Shown here: in pieces, positions 17,535 to 26,642 of the stretch
Position numbering within the stretch: position 1 is the stretch's first letter
Layout of the letters: every line of letters starts with the position of its first letter
Notes under the pieces: model-generated
Seen by the model: only the letters and a program-made list of their open reading frames with translations
The model's database searches: none
What the model was told of the DNA's origin: nothing
Made by a program: the position numbers and the translations under genes
Source of the DNA: Mycobacterium heidelbergense
GTDB lineage: Bacteria > Actinomycetota > Actinomycetes > Mycobacteriales > Mycobacteriaceae
Direction: 5' to 3'
NCBI RefSeq assembly: GCF_010730745.1
Contig: NZ_AP022615.1
Coordinates: forward strand, 4,588,001-4,652,000
Length of the DNA: 64,000 nt

Positions 17535-17579
17535 AGAGCGGAACGAAACCCGCTGTGCGAGTTGGGTTCCGCCCGGCCG

Positions 17580-18137
17580 TTAGGGCCAGGCCTGCTCGAG
17601 CTGCCGGGCCACGTCGATGACCTGGGCGGCCTGCGACTGCGGCGTGTCGATTTCGTCGGCGACGTAGGCAGCGATGAATCGACGGATCTCGCCGTCGACG
17701 CCCGCCAGGATGCGCAGCACCTCCCCGCGAAAGGATTTGGACGACACATTGACGGTGATGTCGGAGGGCCGCGGCTTTGCGACGTCGACGATCAGGAGAA
17801 GCGGCTCGGCGGCCCGCGCGGTGGCGCGCAACGCGATGTCTCCGGAGACCACGAACCGCTGCTTGTCGAGCCTGAGATCCAGGAGCAGGTCGATCGACAG
17901 CGGGATGTGGATGACGAACGTGATGGTGTCACCGAGGCGCCGGGTTACCTGGGGTTCCCGGATCTTGACGTTGGCACTGACCTTGGCAATCCCGGCGGGA
18001 CCCTGAGCGATCGGTTCCATGGCGAACTCGCTGCCCGCGATGTCGGCGAATGCGGCGGCGACACGCTCGGGGGTGACGGCGACCTCGAAGAATCTGCGGC
18101 CGAACTCTTCGTAGGTGACATAATCGTGATTTTGCAT
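17580..18137 (-). CDS. conserved mycobacterial protein, Rv1780-like
   Basis: A 185-residue cytoplasmic-looking protein beginning MQNHDYVTYEEFGRRFFEVAV. No catalytic motif is recognised. The alternating polar and hydrophobic strands in the middle (VSANVKIREPQV, ITFVIHIPLSIDLLLDL, FVVSGDIALRA) could form a START/SRPBCC-like lipid-binding barrel, but this is inference. By position (near malQ and cyp144), orientation and size it matches Rv1780 (187 residues). The start at 18137 is chosen for its fit with the conserved length. The longer frame to 18404 is GC-rich and lacks conservation signs. It converges on the preceding gene with a 45-bp gap. Confidence 0.7.
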   Translation of the reverse strand: MQNHDYVTYEEFGRRFFEVAVTPERVAAAFADIAGSEFAMEPIAQGPAGIAKVSANVKIREPQVTRRLGDTITFVIHIPLSIDLLLDLRLDKQRFVVSGDIALRATARAAEPLLLIVDVAKPRPSDITVNVSSKSFRGEVLRILAGVDGEIRRFIAAYVADEIDTPQSQAAQVIDVARQLEQAWP

Positions 18138-18447
18138 AGGCTTATACCGTCTCACGTCCCCCGCGGGAACGGCCGCTGATCCGCTCGCGTCGCAGCGATT
18201 TCGCCTCAGTTGCGCCTGGGCCAGCACGCCGGGGGCCTGCCGCCGGGGTCGGCGGAGCGAGGCCGCACGCCCGGGTTGACGGGGCGGGAGGGACCGCGGC
18301 AGCTGCCGCCCGCGGAGTGATCGGTGCAGCGTAGCGACCATCGGTGTGCGGGGCGATTCGGATTTCATCGGGAGGCCAGCTTCCGTTAAAGTCCCGTTGG
18401 CCACAACGGATGCACCGTCATCGCCGCTTTGCGAAAATCACAGAACT
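18138..18447. other. intergenic region between divergent genes
   Basis: About 310 bases between the Rv1780-like gene and the DUF732 gene, presumably holding both promoters. It is GC-rich and no repeat, hairpin or further gene is evident. Confidence 0.4.
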
Positions 18448-18795
18448 ATGAGACTCGTACTGTTGCTGGCAAGCGCCGCCGTGCTGATCGGTACGGCCGC
18501 CCCCGCCTACGCCAACCCCGACGCCAAAGATCAAGCCTTCCTCACCGCGCTCAACCAAGCCGGGCTGACGTACATGAACGCCGACCGCGCGATCAACGCC
18601 GGCAAACAGGTGTGCAGCCTGGCCGACGGCGGGATGACGGGCGAGGAAATCGTCAAGAACCTGCAGGACCGCAACCCCGGCTTCCAGGGCCCGGGCGCCG
18701 CCAAGTTCGCGGCGATCGCGGCCTCGGCGTACTGCCCCGAAAAACTGACCCAAACCGAGGATCAAGGGCCGGCGCCGAAGCCCAGCGGCGCATAG
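18448..18795 (+). CDS. secreted DUF732-family protein
   Basis: A 115-residue exported protein. A Sec signal peptide (MRLVLLLASAAVLIGTAAPA) ends at AYA-NP around residue 22. The mature part is a small helical DUF732 domain with two cysteines (KQVCSLADGG and SAYCPEK) likely joined by a disulfide, and the characteristic LNQAGLTYMNADRAI near its start. The family is abundant in mycobacteria and has no known function. ATG at 18448 is chosen because it starts the signal peptide; the frame open from 18346 would bury it. Confidence 0.88.
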   Translation: MRLVLLLASAAVLIGTAAPAYANPDAKDQAFLTALNQAGLTYMNADRAINAGKQVCSLADGGMTGEEIVKNLQDRNPGFQGPGAAKFAAIAASAYCPEKLTQTEDQGPAPKPSGA

Positions 18796-18988
18796 CGCAG
18801 GTTTGCCGCTCGAACCGACCTCGGGCCGAGGGGCCCGCGGACACGCCGGCGTCGCCGATTTTGCCGGAGCGTATGATCCAGCCGACATGGGTGGGAGAAG
18901 GATCATGTGGATCTCGTGAGGCGGCAGCGATGGTAGGGCAGGATCTCGCGGTGAGGACCGAAAGAGCGATCGTGGCTTCGGCCGACGC

Positions 18989-19438
18989 ATGAAGATCAGC
19001 CTCTTCCTCGCGGACGCGGCGCAGGCCGACGCACAATCCGGAAAGGTCCATGCCCTGGGGCTGGGGTGGCGGCAGTGTCAAACACCCACGCCCGCCTTCG
19101 CTTTGGTGCTCTTCCTGGACATCGACTGGGATGAGACCAACAAGCAGCACAAGCTGACGTGCCAATTGCTGTCCACCGATGGCGACCCGGTGGTGGTGAT
19201 GGGACCGCATGGGGCTCAGCGGATCTCCTTCGAATTGTCGGCGGAGGCCGGGCGCCCCCCCGGCGCGATCCATGGCACAGCGGTTCGCATGCCGCTCACC
19301 CTCAACATCCCCGGCGGAATACCGTTGGAGCCGGGAATCTACGAGTGGCGCGTGGAAGTCGAGGGTTTCGAGCAGGCCACGGCGGTCGAGGCGTTCGTTG
19401 TGGTGGGTCCGGTCCACGCGCCGACTCAGCCCGCTTAG
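18989..19438 (+). CDS. conserved hypothetical protein, Rv1778c-like
   Basis: A 149-residue protein beginning MKISLFLADAAQADAQSGKVHALGLGW, a pattern found in a family of small all-beta actinobacterial proteins (possibly DUF6941). Strands alternate through RISFELSAEAG, MPLTLNIPGGIPLEPGIYEWRVEVEG, ending in a short proline tail. No catalytic residues are evident. It has the same length, orientation and neighbour (cyp144) as Rv1778c in H37Rv. It converges with cyp144, leaving about 70 bp between stop codons. Function unknown. Confidence 0.75.
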   Translation: MKISLFLADAAQADAQSGKVHALGLGWRQCQTPTPAFALVLFLDIDWDETNKQHKLTCQLLSTDGDPVVVMGPHGAQRISFELSAEAGRPPGAIHGTAVRMPLTLNIPGGIPLEPGIYEWRVEVEGFEQATAVEAFVVVGPVHAPTQPA

Positions 19439-19507
19439 CCCCACCGCGTCGATGCCCGCGATACCCGGCGCGGCAACCACTTTCGTCGCCTACCGACCGG
19501 GTCCAGG

Positions 19508-20722
19508 TCAGGTGACGGCTAGCTCCACGCGCTCGAGGCGGCGCACCAGGATGCTCGGCAGCCACCTGCCGACGTCGGCTGCTGTGATCTCCGACGTCCG
19601 TTCGAGCAGCAGCCGCAAGACGATCCGCGCCTCGAGGCGCGCCAGCGCGGCGCCGACGCAGAAGTGCGCTCCCCTGCCAAAGCTGATGTGGCTCTTGGCT
19701 TCCGCGCGATCGAGGCGGAACTCGCCGGGCGTTTCGAAGTGGGCCGGGTCCCGGTTGGCGGCCCCCCACAAGAGCAGTAGATGCGAATCGGCGGGCAGGT
19801 CGACGCCGGCCAGTGCGGTGTGGGTCCGCACATGCCGGTAGTGGCCGCGGAACGGCGGCTCGTAGCGCAGGGTCTCCTCGATGAAGGCCGTGAGCAGCTC
19901 TGGGTTTTCGCGCGCCTGCCGCTGGATGTCGGGGCGTTTGGCCAGCATCCAGGCGGCGCTGCCCAGCAACGACGCCGTGGATTCGCCGCCCGCCGCGAAC
20001 AACGTCACCATCATCACCTGGGCGGTGACGTGGTCCACCTCGCCCGCCGCGCAGGCGGTGGAAAGCGCGCCGAGCAGATTGTCCCGCGGATGGGCCGCGG
20101 CCCGGTCCAATTGCTCGTCGATGTAGCCGCTGAGCTCCAGGACGGCGACACCCGACGCGGCGAGCTGCTCGCGATCGACCAGCCCTTCGAGCAGCTGGGT
20201 GGCCGCGTATCCCCATTTCACCAGCCGGGCGACATCCGCATCGGGCAAGCCGATCAGCGCGGCCACGACCATCATGGGCAGCCGGTTTGCCATGGCGCCC
20301 ATCCATTCGATGCGGCCGTCGCGCAGGCCTTCGGTCCACAGCCGGTCCGCGGTGTCGGTCACGAACTGCTCCAGGTCGCGGATGCGCCTGGCCGCCAACT
20401 GCGGCACCACCAGCTTGCGGTGCACCGCATGGGCCGGGTCGTCGGCGGTGGCCAGCACGTGGGTCGGTCCGCCGAGCGGGTCCATCGCGAAGGGTTCCAC
20501 GGCGCCCTCGGCCGTGTACGTCATGGTCGCGGTCAGGTTCGACGAGAAGTCCTCCGGACGGCCGATGGCCTCGTTGACCGCGTCCCAACCGCACACGGCA
20601 TAGAACTCGGAGCCGCCGATTCGGTGTACCGGCCCGGCGGCCCGCATGCGCTCGTAGAGCGGGTACGGATCTTGCAGCGAGTCGGCGCCAAAGAAGTCCG
20701 CGGCGTCGTCGAGGACCGTCAC
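19508..20722 (-). CDS. cyp144: cytochrome P450 CYP144
   Basis: A P450 very similar to Rv1777 across its length (QDPYPLYERMRAAG, NLTATMTYTAEG, EETLRYEPPFRGHYRHVR). The haem loop is FGRGAHFCVG, with the thiolate C355 in the 404-residue form. The I-helix is AAGGEST, with Glu-Ser instead of the usual Asp-Thr, and the ExxR motif is in EETLR. GTG at 20722 gives a protein like the short CYP144A1 form described in M. tuberculosis. A GTG at 20797 would add 25 residues that do not resemble the longer H37Rv N-terminus. It is divergent from a TetR gene, which probably regulates it. Substrate unknown; azole binding is known for the family. Confidence 0.92.
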   Translation of the reverse strand: MTVLDDAADFFGADSLQDPYPLYERMRAAGPVHRIGGSEFYAVCGWDAVNEAIGRPEDFSSNLTATMTYTAEGAVEPFAMDPLGGPTHVLATADDPAHAVHRKLVVPQLAARRIRDLEQFVTDTADRLWTEGLRDGRIEWMGAMANRLPMMVVAALIGLPDADVARLVKWGYAATQLLEGLVDREQLAASGVAVLELSGYIDEQLDRAAAHPRDNLLGALSTACAAGEVDHVTAQVMMVTLFAAGGESTASLLGSAAWMLAKRPDIQRQARENPELLTAFIEETLRYEPPFRGHYRHVRTHTALAGVDLPADSHLLLLWGAANRDPAHFETPGEFRLDRAEAKSHISFGRGAHFCVGAALARLEARIVLRLLLERTSEITAADVGRWLPSILVRRLERVELAVT

Positions 20723-20861
20723 GCTTGTCAGCCTGATCGGCGGATATCCGCACGTCAACGGCGTCGCGAAAGTTGACAACGCGCCGGTGGAGGCCACTCC
20801 CCCGGCCGTCTCACCACGGTGCCCGGATCTGCGGCTACGATGAGACGAGCGGCTGTGTTTA

Positions 20862-20875
20862 TCTCAGCGTTGAGA
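20862..20875. promoter_or_regulatory. palindrome between cyp144 and its TetR gene
   Basis: TCTCA-GCGT-TGAGA is an inverted repeat with perfect 5-bp arms in the 194 bp between the two divergent genes. It lies within an A/T-richer patch (ends AAATAA). It is a candidate operator for the adjacent TetR regulator. Confidence 0.4.
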
Positions 20876-20916
20876 AATAACTCGCTTTGCTTCTCGGACC
20901 CAGGGACGGGTGACCG

Positions 20917-21474
20917 GTGCCTCGTGGCGATTGGCTTGTCGGGGGCGATCGCCGCGCGCTCGCCGTCGAACGCATCTACGCGGCGGCCACCGACCTCATC
21001 GCGCACGACGGGCTGGACGCATTCGACATCGATCGGCTCGCCGGCCGGGTGCACTGCTCACGCGCGACCGTCTACCGCTACGCGGGCGGCAAAGCCGAGA
21101 TCCGGGACGCCATCCTTACCCGCGCCGCGGCCGCCATCGTCGACGGGGTGCGTTCGGCCGTCGAGAAGCTCACCGGGCCGGAACGAGTGGTCACCGCAAT
21201 AACGTTGGCACTCAAACTAATCCGATCCGATCCGCTCGGCCGGCTGATGATCAGCTCCGCCCGTGGCGCCGACGAGGTTGCCTGGCTCACCGGATCGCCC
21301 GCACTGGCCGACTTTGCCAACGATCTAGCCGGGCTCGCCGGCGACGACCCGCTGGCCGCGCACTGGGTGGTTCGTGTGGTGCTGTCGCTGATGTATTGGC
21401 CCGTCGACGACGAGCGTGCCGAACGGCAACTGGTGCAACGATTTGTCGCACCCGCGTTCACCGAGCGGCGCTGA
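20917..21474 (+). CDS. TetR-family regulator next to cyp144 (Rv1776c-like)
   Basis: A 185-residue TetR repressor. The N-terminal helix-turn-helix covers about residues 15-62 (IYAAATDLIAHDG, FDIDRLAGRVHCSRATVYRYAGGKAEI); the C-terminal ligand-binding part is helical. It is divergent from cyp144 as Rv1776c is in H37Rv, so it probably represses itself and cyp144 and responds to the P450 substrate or product. The start GTG at 20917 lies after GGGACGGG. The palindrome at 20862-20875 upstream is a possible binding site. Confidence 0.88.
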   Translation: MPRGDWLVGGDRRALAVERIYAAATDLIAHDGLDAFDIDRLAGRVHCSRATVYRYAGGKAEIRDAILTRAAAAIVDGVRSAVEKLTGPERVVTAITLALKLIRSDPLGRLMISSARGADEVAWLTGSPALADFANDLAGLAGDDPLAAHWVVRVVLSLMYWPVDDERAERQLVQRFVAPAFTERR

Positions 21475-21546
21475 GGACCTGCTCCTCGTCGCCGAAGGAC
21501 GCGTAGAGGTCGGGCAGGAAACCCGCCAGGTGATTCATCTCCTGCG

Positions 21547-22371
21547 TCAGGTCTTCGCCGCCTCCACGAAGTAGCCGCGCGGCACGCCCGGCACCTCCAG
21601 CGGGACGACCGGATGCTCCCAGCGATTCCACCTTGTTCCCGGTTCGGCCACATCGGTGACGGTGGCCGTCCAGCCGCGCTCCTCCACGAGGGCGGCCGGT
21701 GCGTCGGTGCTGAACGTCCAGGGTGCACCCAGCTGGCGCATGAATTCCAGTGTGGGCTGCAGAAACGGCGCTTCCATCAGCGTCGCGCCGACGATGTCAT
21801 AGAGCAGCTGAGAGCCCGGGGCCGAGAGGGTGTCGATTCGCGCGAACAGGGCGTCGACGTCGGATGCCTGAAGGTACTGCAGCAGCCCCTCGATCAGCCA
21901 AACGCTCCGTGAAGTCGGCGAGAATCCGTGCGACAACAGTGTTTTCGGCCAGTCATCGGCCAGGTCGACGCCCACCGCGACGCGCCGGCATCGAGGTTGC
22001 TCGCCGGCCAGCAGTTCGTCTTTGGTGGCGATCACTTGCGGCTGGTCGACTTCGTACACGGTGGTGCCCGCCGGCCATGGCAGGCGATAGGCGCGGGCGT
22101 CCATGCCCGCGGCGAGGATCACTACCTGCGCGGCGCCGTCGGCCCGGGCCCGCAGCAAGGCTTCGTCCCAGAACCGCGTCCGGATGACGATCTGACCCGA
22201 CGACTGCGCGGTGTCTGACGTGGCTTCGGCGAGCAGCCGCCGGCCCGCTTCGCCGGCGAGCCGTTCGGCGAAGGGGTCGGTGAAGAGTGCATCCTCGCGG
22301 GCGGATTCCTCGGCGCGCATCGCCGCCACGAGCAACCCGGTGGCCGCTATCGCTTCTCCAGCGTTGTCCAT
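21547..22371 (-). CDS. class I SAM-dependent methyltransferase (mycobacterial leucine carboxyl methyltransferase-like family)
   Basis: A 274-residue methyltransferase of the large mycobacterial family that resembles leucine carboxyl methyltransferases. The N-terminus has RAEESAREDALFTDPFAERL, then RTRFWDEALL, the SAM-binding loop VVILAAGMDARAYRLPW (motif I) and YEVDQP (acidic residue binding the SAM ribose), and later WLIEGLLQYL. Its substrate is unknown. It begins 7 bp after the AraC gene stop, so the regulator and the enzyme form an operon and the regulator may control it. Confidence 0.9.
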   Translation of the reverse strand: MDNAGEAIAATGLLVAAMRAEESAREDALFTDPFAERLAGEAGRRLLAEATSDTAQSSGQIVIRTRFWDEALLRARADGAAQVVILAAGMDARAYRLPWPAGTTVYEVDQPQVIATKDELLAGEQPRCRRVAVGVDLADDWPKTLLSHGFSPTSRSVWLIEGLLQYLQASDVDALFARIDTLSAPGSQLLYDIVGATLMEAPFLQPTLEFMRQLGAPWTFSTDAPAALVEERGWTATVTDVAEPGTRWNRWEHPVVPLEVPGVPRGYFVEAAKT

Positions 22372-22378
22372 GCCCCGA

Positions 22379-23233
22379 TCATGCGCTCATTGCCGCCGGC
22401 GGTCTTGGATATTTGTGCCGTGCGATCGGCACGTGGCCGGGCAAGAGGATGCGCTGTCGCCGATACTGTGTCGGCGTCATCCCGGTGAAGGACCGGAATT
22501 CGCGCACGAAATGCGACTGGTCGAAATAGCCGCTGTCGGCGGCGATGTGGGCACCGGCGGCGATGCCCGCGCCGAGTTGCCGCAGCGCCGCCTGCAACCG
22601 CCGGACCCGCGCGTATTCCTTTGGCGACAGGCCGACCTCGGCGCGAAACAGCCCGATAAGCCGCTTGGTGGATAGCCCCGCCAGCTGGCGGACTTCGGCC
22701 ATCCGGATGGACGGGTTGGCTTCGACCGCGGCCAGCGCGGCAGCGACACCGGGGTGTCGATGCACCGACGTCCGCACCCGCGACAGCAGGAATTCCTCGA
22801 GCAGCCGGAAGCGGGCCGCGGCGGACGGCGCGGCGATCAACCGTTCATGCAGTTCCTGGCCCCCGCGGCCCCAGACCTTGTCGACGCCGATGTGGGCACC
22901 GGCCAAGTCTCCCAACGGCATTCCGAGAAGGGGGAAGGCGCCACCGGGCCGGAAGTGAATCGCCATGACGGGTTCGTCGGCCGGGATGTCCGAGACGTAG
23001 GACGCGGCTTGAGATCCGATGACGAACGCCGGCGGAACGCTCACCCTGGTGGTGCCGTCGGCGGTGTAGAAGTCCAACTGCTGTCGATGCCCCACATCGA
23101 AGACGACCGTCACCGCGCCGCGCGGCAGCGCCCGGCTTCGGTAGTTGGCTCCGCGGCTGAGCCAATGCCCGAAGAATTCGACATGGTCGGCCAACGGTCG
23201 GCGCGGGCGGTACAGGAGGGGCCCGGAACGCAT
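22379..23233 (-). CDS. AraC-family transcriptional regulator
   Basis: A 284-residue regulator. The N-terminal half is a cupin-like sensing domain (HWLSRGANYRSRALPRGAV, PADEPVMAIHFRPGGAF), and the C-terminal 100 residues are the AraC double helix-turn-helix with MAEVRQLAGLSTKRLIGLFRAEVG and the signature YFDQSHFVREFRSFTGMTPTQYR. It is upstream of the methyltransferase on the same strand with a 7-bp gap, so it probably controls this two-gene operon. The inducer is unknown. The start ATG at 23233 matches the beginning of the sensing domain. Confidence 0.9.
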   Translation of the reverse strand: MRSGPLLYRPRRPLADHVEFFGHWLSRGANYRSRALPRGAVTVVFDVGHRQQLDFYTADGTTRVSVPPAFVIGSQAASYVSDIPADEPVMAIHFRPGGAFPLLGMPLGDLAGAHIGVDKVWGRGGQELHERLIAAPSAAARFRLLEEFLLSRVRTSVHRHPGVAAALAAVEANPSIRMAEVRQLAGLSTKRLIGLFRAEVGLSPKEYARVRRLQAALRQLGAGIAAGAHIAADSGYFDQSHFVREFRSFTGMTPTQYRRQRILLPGHVPIARHKYPRPPAAMSA

Positions 23234-23538
23234 CAGCGGACCGCCTCAACCGCCCGATCGGTGAGGGTCACGACGGGGATTGTCGCACTCGCGCATCGGC
23301 CCGCACCACTGTGAGATAGGCCGCGAAGCGACAAAGAGCTCAGCCATCCGAGTCCGGCTGTGATCGAAATGCGCTGGAAGATACCGCTTTTGCCGCGGAG
23401 ATGGGGCTGATCTTTGATCGCGGCGCAGGCCGTGACGAAGAGCGGCCCGGCAACGGCACCGCAGAGGGTCTGAGCAGAATGCGGGCGTGATGGGCGGCCG
23501 CCAACTGACACCTTTTACACCCTTCCCGGGACGCGCCC
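23234..23538. other. intergenic region upstream of the AraC gene
   Basis: About 300 bases between the AraC start and the 3' end of the DUF222 gene, both on the minus strand. It must include the AraC promoter and the end of the DUF222 transcript. Minus-strand frames cross it but have no ribosome sites or recognisable protein content. Confidence 0.35.
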
Positions 23539-24897
23539 CTATGGGTCTTCGTCGTTGTGGTGGTGGAATCGTTCGGGGTGGTGGAAGGGGTTGGTTCGTG
23601 GTTGTCCGTGGTCGAGGTGGGGTGGGGGGATCCATTCGGTGTCGCCGTGGGCGTTGGTGCGGGTGGTCCAGCCCTCTTCGGCGAGGCGGTTATCGGGGCC
23701 GCAGGCCAGGGCGAGGTCGTTGATGTGGGTGCGCCGGGTGTTCTGCCAGCCGCGCACGTGGTGGACTTGGCTGTGGTAGGCCGGTGCGGTACAGCCTGGC
23801 TTGGTGCATCCTCTGTCTTTGGCGTAGAGCATGATGCGCTGGGCGGGGGAGGCGAATCGTTTGGTGTGATACAGCGCTAGTGGTTTGGCGTTGTCGAAAA
23901 GGGCCAGGTAGTGATGCGCGTGGCTGGCCATGCGGATCACATCACTGAGGGGTAGCAGCGAGCCGCCCCCGGTGTGGGCCTTGCCCGCGGCGGCTTGCAG
24001 GTCCTTGAGCGTGGTGGTGACGACGATCGACACGGGCAGCCCGTTGTGTTGGCCCAGCTTGCCGGAGGCCAGCAGGGCGCGCAGCCCGGCCAACAGACCG
24101 TCATGGTTGCGCTGAGCTTGGGAGCGGGTGTCGCGGCGCACCGCCTCCTCCCCGGGTGTCGCATCGATGACGGGGGTGTCATCCTCGGGGTTGCACGCGC
24201 CGGGGGCGGCCAGCTTGGCCAACACCGCCTCCATGGTGGCTCGGGCCTCGGGGGTCAGATAGCCGCTCAGCCGTGACATCCCGTCGAATTCCTGCTTACC
24301 GACCGTGAGGGCGCGTTTGCGGGCGCGTTCGGCGTCGTTGAATTCCCCGTCGGGATGTAGCCAGTCCATGACCCGCCGGGCGTATGTGGCCAACTCATCA
24401 GGGCGATAGGTGCTGGCTTTGTCGGCCAGATCGGCCTCGGCGGCCTCCCGAGTGAACAGGTCGACCTCGGCGGGCAGATGGGCGAAGAAGCTGCGGATCA
24501 CCGTGATGTGGCCCTGGCCGATGAGTCCCTGGCGTTGGGCGGTCGCGGTGGCGCCCAGTTGCGGCGCCAAGGGCTCTCCGGTTAGGGCGCGACGCTCCCC
24601 CAAATCTTTGGCCTCCCCGATGCGCCGACCGGCCTCGGCCCTGGTGATGTGTAGCCGGTCGGCCAGCGCCGAACGCAGCGTGCCACCTAACTCCTCGTCA
24701 CCGGCTTGGGCGTCGAGTTGATTGATCAACTGATGGCCCGGCACTCGCAGCCGGCGGGTGAGGCGTTCGAGGCGTTCCAAGGCGCGTAATCGTTCCGGGG
24801 TGGTGAACACGTCAAAGGACAGCTCACACAAGCGGTCCACGTCGGCGTCGAGGCTGTTGAAAACCTCGACGACCTCCTCGCGCGTGCTCGAACCCAT
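23539..24897 (-). CDS. 13E12-family protein: DUF222 plus HNH endonuclease domain
   Basis: A 452-residue member of the mycobacterial 13E12 repeat family. The DUF222 helical region covers about residues 20-330. The C-terminal HNH nuclease fold has DRGCTKPGCTAPAYHSQVHHVRGW followed by HINDLALACGPDNRLAEEGW, with paired cysteines and the conserved histidines. Several near-identical copies per genome are normal, and in M. tuberculosis such genes are linked to REP13E12 elements used as a phage integration site. Its real role is unknown. The start ATG at 24897 is 7 bases after a -10-like TAGAGT. The tail is rich in His and Pro (HHPERFHHHNDEDP). Confidence 0.9.
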   Translation of the reverse strand: MGSSTREEVVEVFNSLDADVDRLCELSFDVFTTPERLRALERLERLTRRLRVPGHQLINQLDAQAGDEELGGTLRSALADRLHITRAEAGRRIGEAKDLGERRALTGEPLAPQLGATATAQRQGLIGQGHITVIRSFFAHLPAEVDLFTREAAEADLADKASTYRPDELATYARRVMDWLHPDGEFNDAERARKRALTVGKQEFDGMSRLSGYLTPEARATMEAVLAKLAAPGACNPEDDTPVIDATPGEEAVRRDTRSQAQRNHDGLLAGLRALLASGKLGQHNGLPVSIVVTTTLKDLQAAAGKAHTGGGSLLPLSDVIRMASHAHHYLALFDNAKPLALYHTKRFASPAQRIMLYAKDRGCTKPGCTAPAYHSQVHHVRGWQNTRRTHINDLALACGPDNRLAEEGWTTRTNAHGDTEWIPPPHLDHGQPRTNPFHHPERFHHHNDEDP

Positions 24898-24904
24898 GCC
24901 TCAA

Positions 24905-24910
24905 ACTCTA
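24905..24910 (-). promoter_or_regulatory. candidate -10 box, leaderless start of the DUF222 gene
   Basis: TAGAGT (minus strand) ends 7 bases before the ATG at 24897 with no ribosome site in between. Confidence 0.45.
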
Positions 24911-25032
24911 CGAAGCACCACTGACAAGAATCACCGCAATGTGACCACTGAAACCAAAGTGACACAAGAGATCACAACATCCGACCGCGAGGCAGAGTCG
25001 CCACCAGGACGTAGCCACCGTGTGACGGAACC

Positions 25033-26592
25033 ATGGTGTCCACGACAGCGCATCCGCCGACCGTTTCCTTCATGACGCGGCCAATTCGGACCAATTTCCG
25101 TCACTTTTCTCGCCACCCGGCGGCGGGCTTTCATCCTGACGACGTGGAAATAGCATGTCGCGGCGAAGATACCGCGTTCAATCCGACTGTCGCGCTTAAC
25201 GATCTGCTTGCCGACATCGGGTTGTCGGCGGCCGATTCCGGCGGGCGCGTGACATTCGCGGGAGCGGATCCGATCATCCCGGCCCGGCATCGGTTGGCCG
25301 CGGCGATCGGCATCCCGATGATGGGCAACGCCGTGGCGGCGGCCGCCATGCACCGTCATCGGGGCGGCCCGAGCCAGGACCTGCACCTGGACCTGCGGCA
25401 GGCGGTGCATCACATCAACCCCAGCTTCTATTGGCATCCCACCCTGGCGGGCGAATTCCCTTCGATCGCACTGGTTCTGGATAATCCGTTTGCGCTCATC
25501 CCCTACCGCACCCGCGACGGGCGCACTGTGATGGCCTCCGCGGTGTATCCCCATCAATCTGCCAAATGGTGCCGATTCCTCGACGTGCCACCCGACTTCG
25601 GCAAGGTCGCGCAGGCCTTCGCCGGCTGGGACGCCTTCGAGCTGGAAGAGGCCGCCAACGACGCCGGGCTGCCCGCGTGTGTGGCCCGCAGCCCCGCGGA
25701 GTGGCTGGCTCATCCGCACGGAGCCCTCCTGGCCGGCCAGCCGGTCATCGGGTTGACCCGCATCGGCGACGCCCCGCCCCGCGAGATCGGCGCCTCCGAT
25801 CGGCCCTTTGGCGGCGTGCGGGTGCTGTCGTTCACCCACGCCGTGGCCGGGCCCACGGTGGGGCGTGTGCTGGCCGAGCAGGGCGCCGACGTGTTGTGCG
25901 CGACCCGCCCCAACGACTTCGAACACGACTGGGTGTACTTCGAAGCCAACATCGGGTCCCGCAGCGCCTGGCTGGATTTGACCAAGGACGCGGGCAAGGC
26001 CAACGTCGACCGGCTGCTGCACGACGCCCACGTCGTCGTGAACAACCACCGCGGCTTGAAACTCGAAAAGCTCGGCATAGATCCCCACGAGCTCGCCGGT
26101 ACCCACCCCGGCCTGGTGCATGTCTCGGTCACCTGCTACGGATCGGCCGGGCCGTGGGCGCACCGCGGCGGCTTCGACATGAACGGCTCGGCCGCCTCGG
26201 GGTTGATGGTCATCGAAGGCAGCGAGGACGAACCCCGATTGCCGCCCACCGGGCTGATCAACGACTTCATCACCGGCTACATGGGCGCGCTGGGCGCCGC
26301 GGCCGGGCTGATCAAACAACACACCGAAGGCGGCAGTTGGCACGTCACCGTCAGCCTCACCCGCAACGCCATGTGGTACCAAACGCTGGGCCTGGTCGAC
26401 CCGGCCGACGCCGGGCGCGACGAGGAGCGCACAATCCGCGAGCCGGGCAGCTATGACGCCGACAGCCCCATGGGCCGCGTCCACATGCTCGCCCCGCCAG
26501 TCACTTTCAGCCATACCCCGCCCCGCTGGCCGGACCCGGTGCTGGTTCCCCGCGGGTCCAGCCGCCCCGAATGGGTCAGCCTCAGGTCCTGA
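25033..26592 (+). CDS. family III CoA-transferase (CaiB/BaiF), divergent two-part member
   Basis: A 519-residue protein whose second half (about 255-519) is a clear CaiB/BaiF domain: GGVRVLSFTHAVAGPTVGRVLAEQGADVL, the ribose-phosphate region NIGSRSAWLDLTKD, NNHRGLKLEKLGID, and GPWAHRGGFDMNGSAASG. The usual catalytic aspartate region of this superfamily is less clear (FDMNGSAASG). The first half resembles another truncated CoA-transferase module. Such enzymes transfer CoA between carboxylic acids. The ATG at 25033 is taken; 25072 is an alternative. The neighbouring Lrp-like gene follows closely and may regulate it. Confidence 0.8.
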   Translation: MVSTTAHPPTVSFMTRPIRTNFRHFSRHPAAGFHPDDVEIACRGEDTAFNPTVALNDLLADIGLSAADSGGRVTFAGADPIIPARHRLAAAIGIPMMGNAVAAAAMHRHRGGPSQDLHLDLRQAVHHINPSFYWHPTLAGEFPSIALVLDNPFALIPYRTRDGRTVMASAVYPHQSAKWCRFLDVPPDFGKVAQAFAGWDAFELEEAANDAGLPACVARSPAEWLAHPHGALLAGQPVIGLTRIGDAPPREIGASDRPFGGVRVLSFTHAVAGPTVGRVLAEQGADVLCATRPNDFEHDWVYFEANIGSRSAWLDLTKDAGKANVDRLLHDAHVVVNNHRGLKLEKLGIDPHELAGTHPGLVHVSVTCYGSAGPWAHRGGFDMNGSAASGLMVIEGSEDEPRLPPTGLINDFITGYMGALGAAAGLIKQHTEGGSWHVTVSLTRNAMWYQTLGLVDPADAGRDEERTIREPGSYDADSPMGRVHMLAPPVTFSHTPPRWPDPVLVPRGSSRPEWVSLRS

Positions 26593-26642
26593 ATTGCGGT
26601 CTTCGTGCCGGAAACCGTCGCGCAGGGGCGACAATTGTCACC

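Noticed and set aside
17535..17579. terminator hairpin between the molybdenum enzyme and Rv1780-like genes
   Set aside because: Only a 5-8 bp interrupted stem (AACCC/GGGTT); too weak to call.
23539..24897. DUF222/HNH gene as an intact mobile element
   Set aside because: No terminal repeats, target duplications or transposase/integrase found around it, so called only as a gene.
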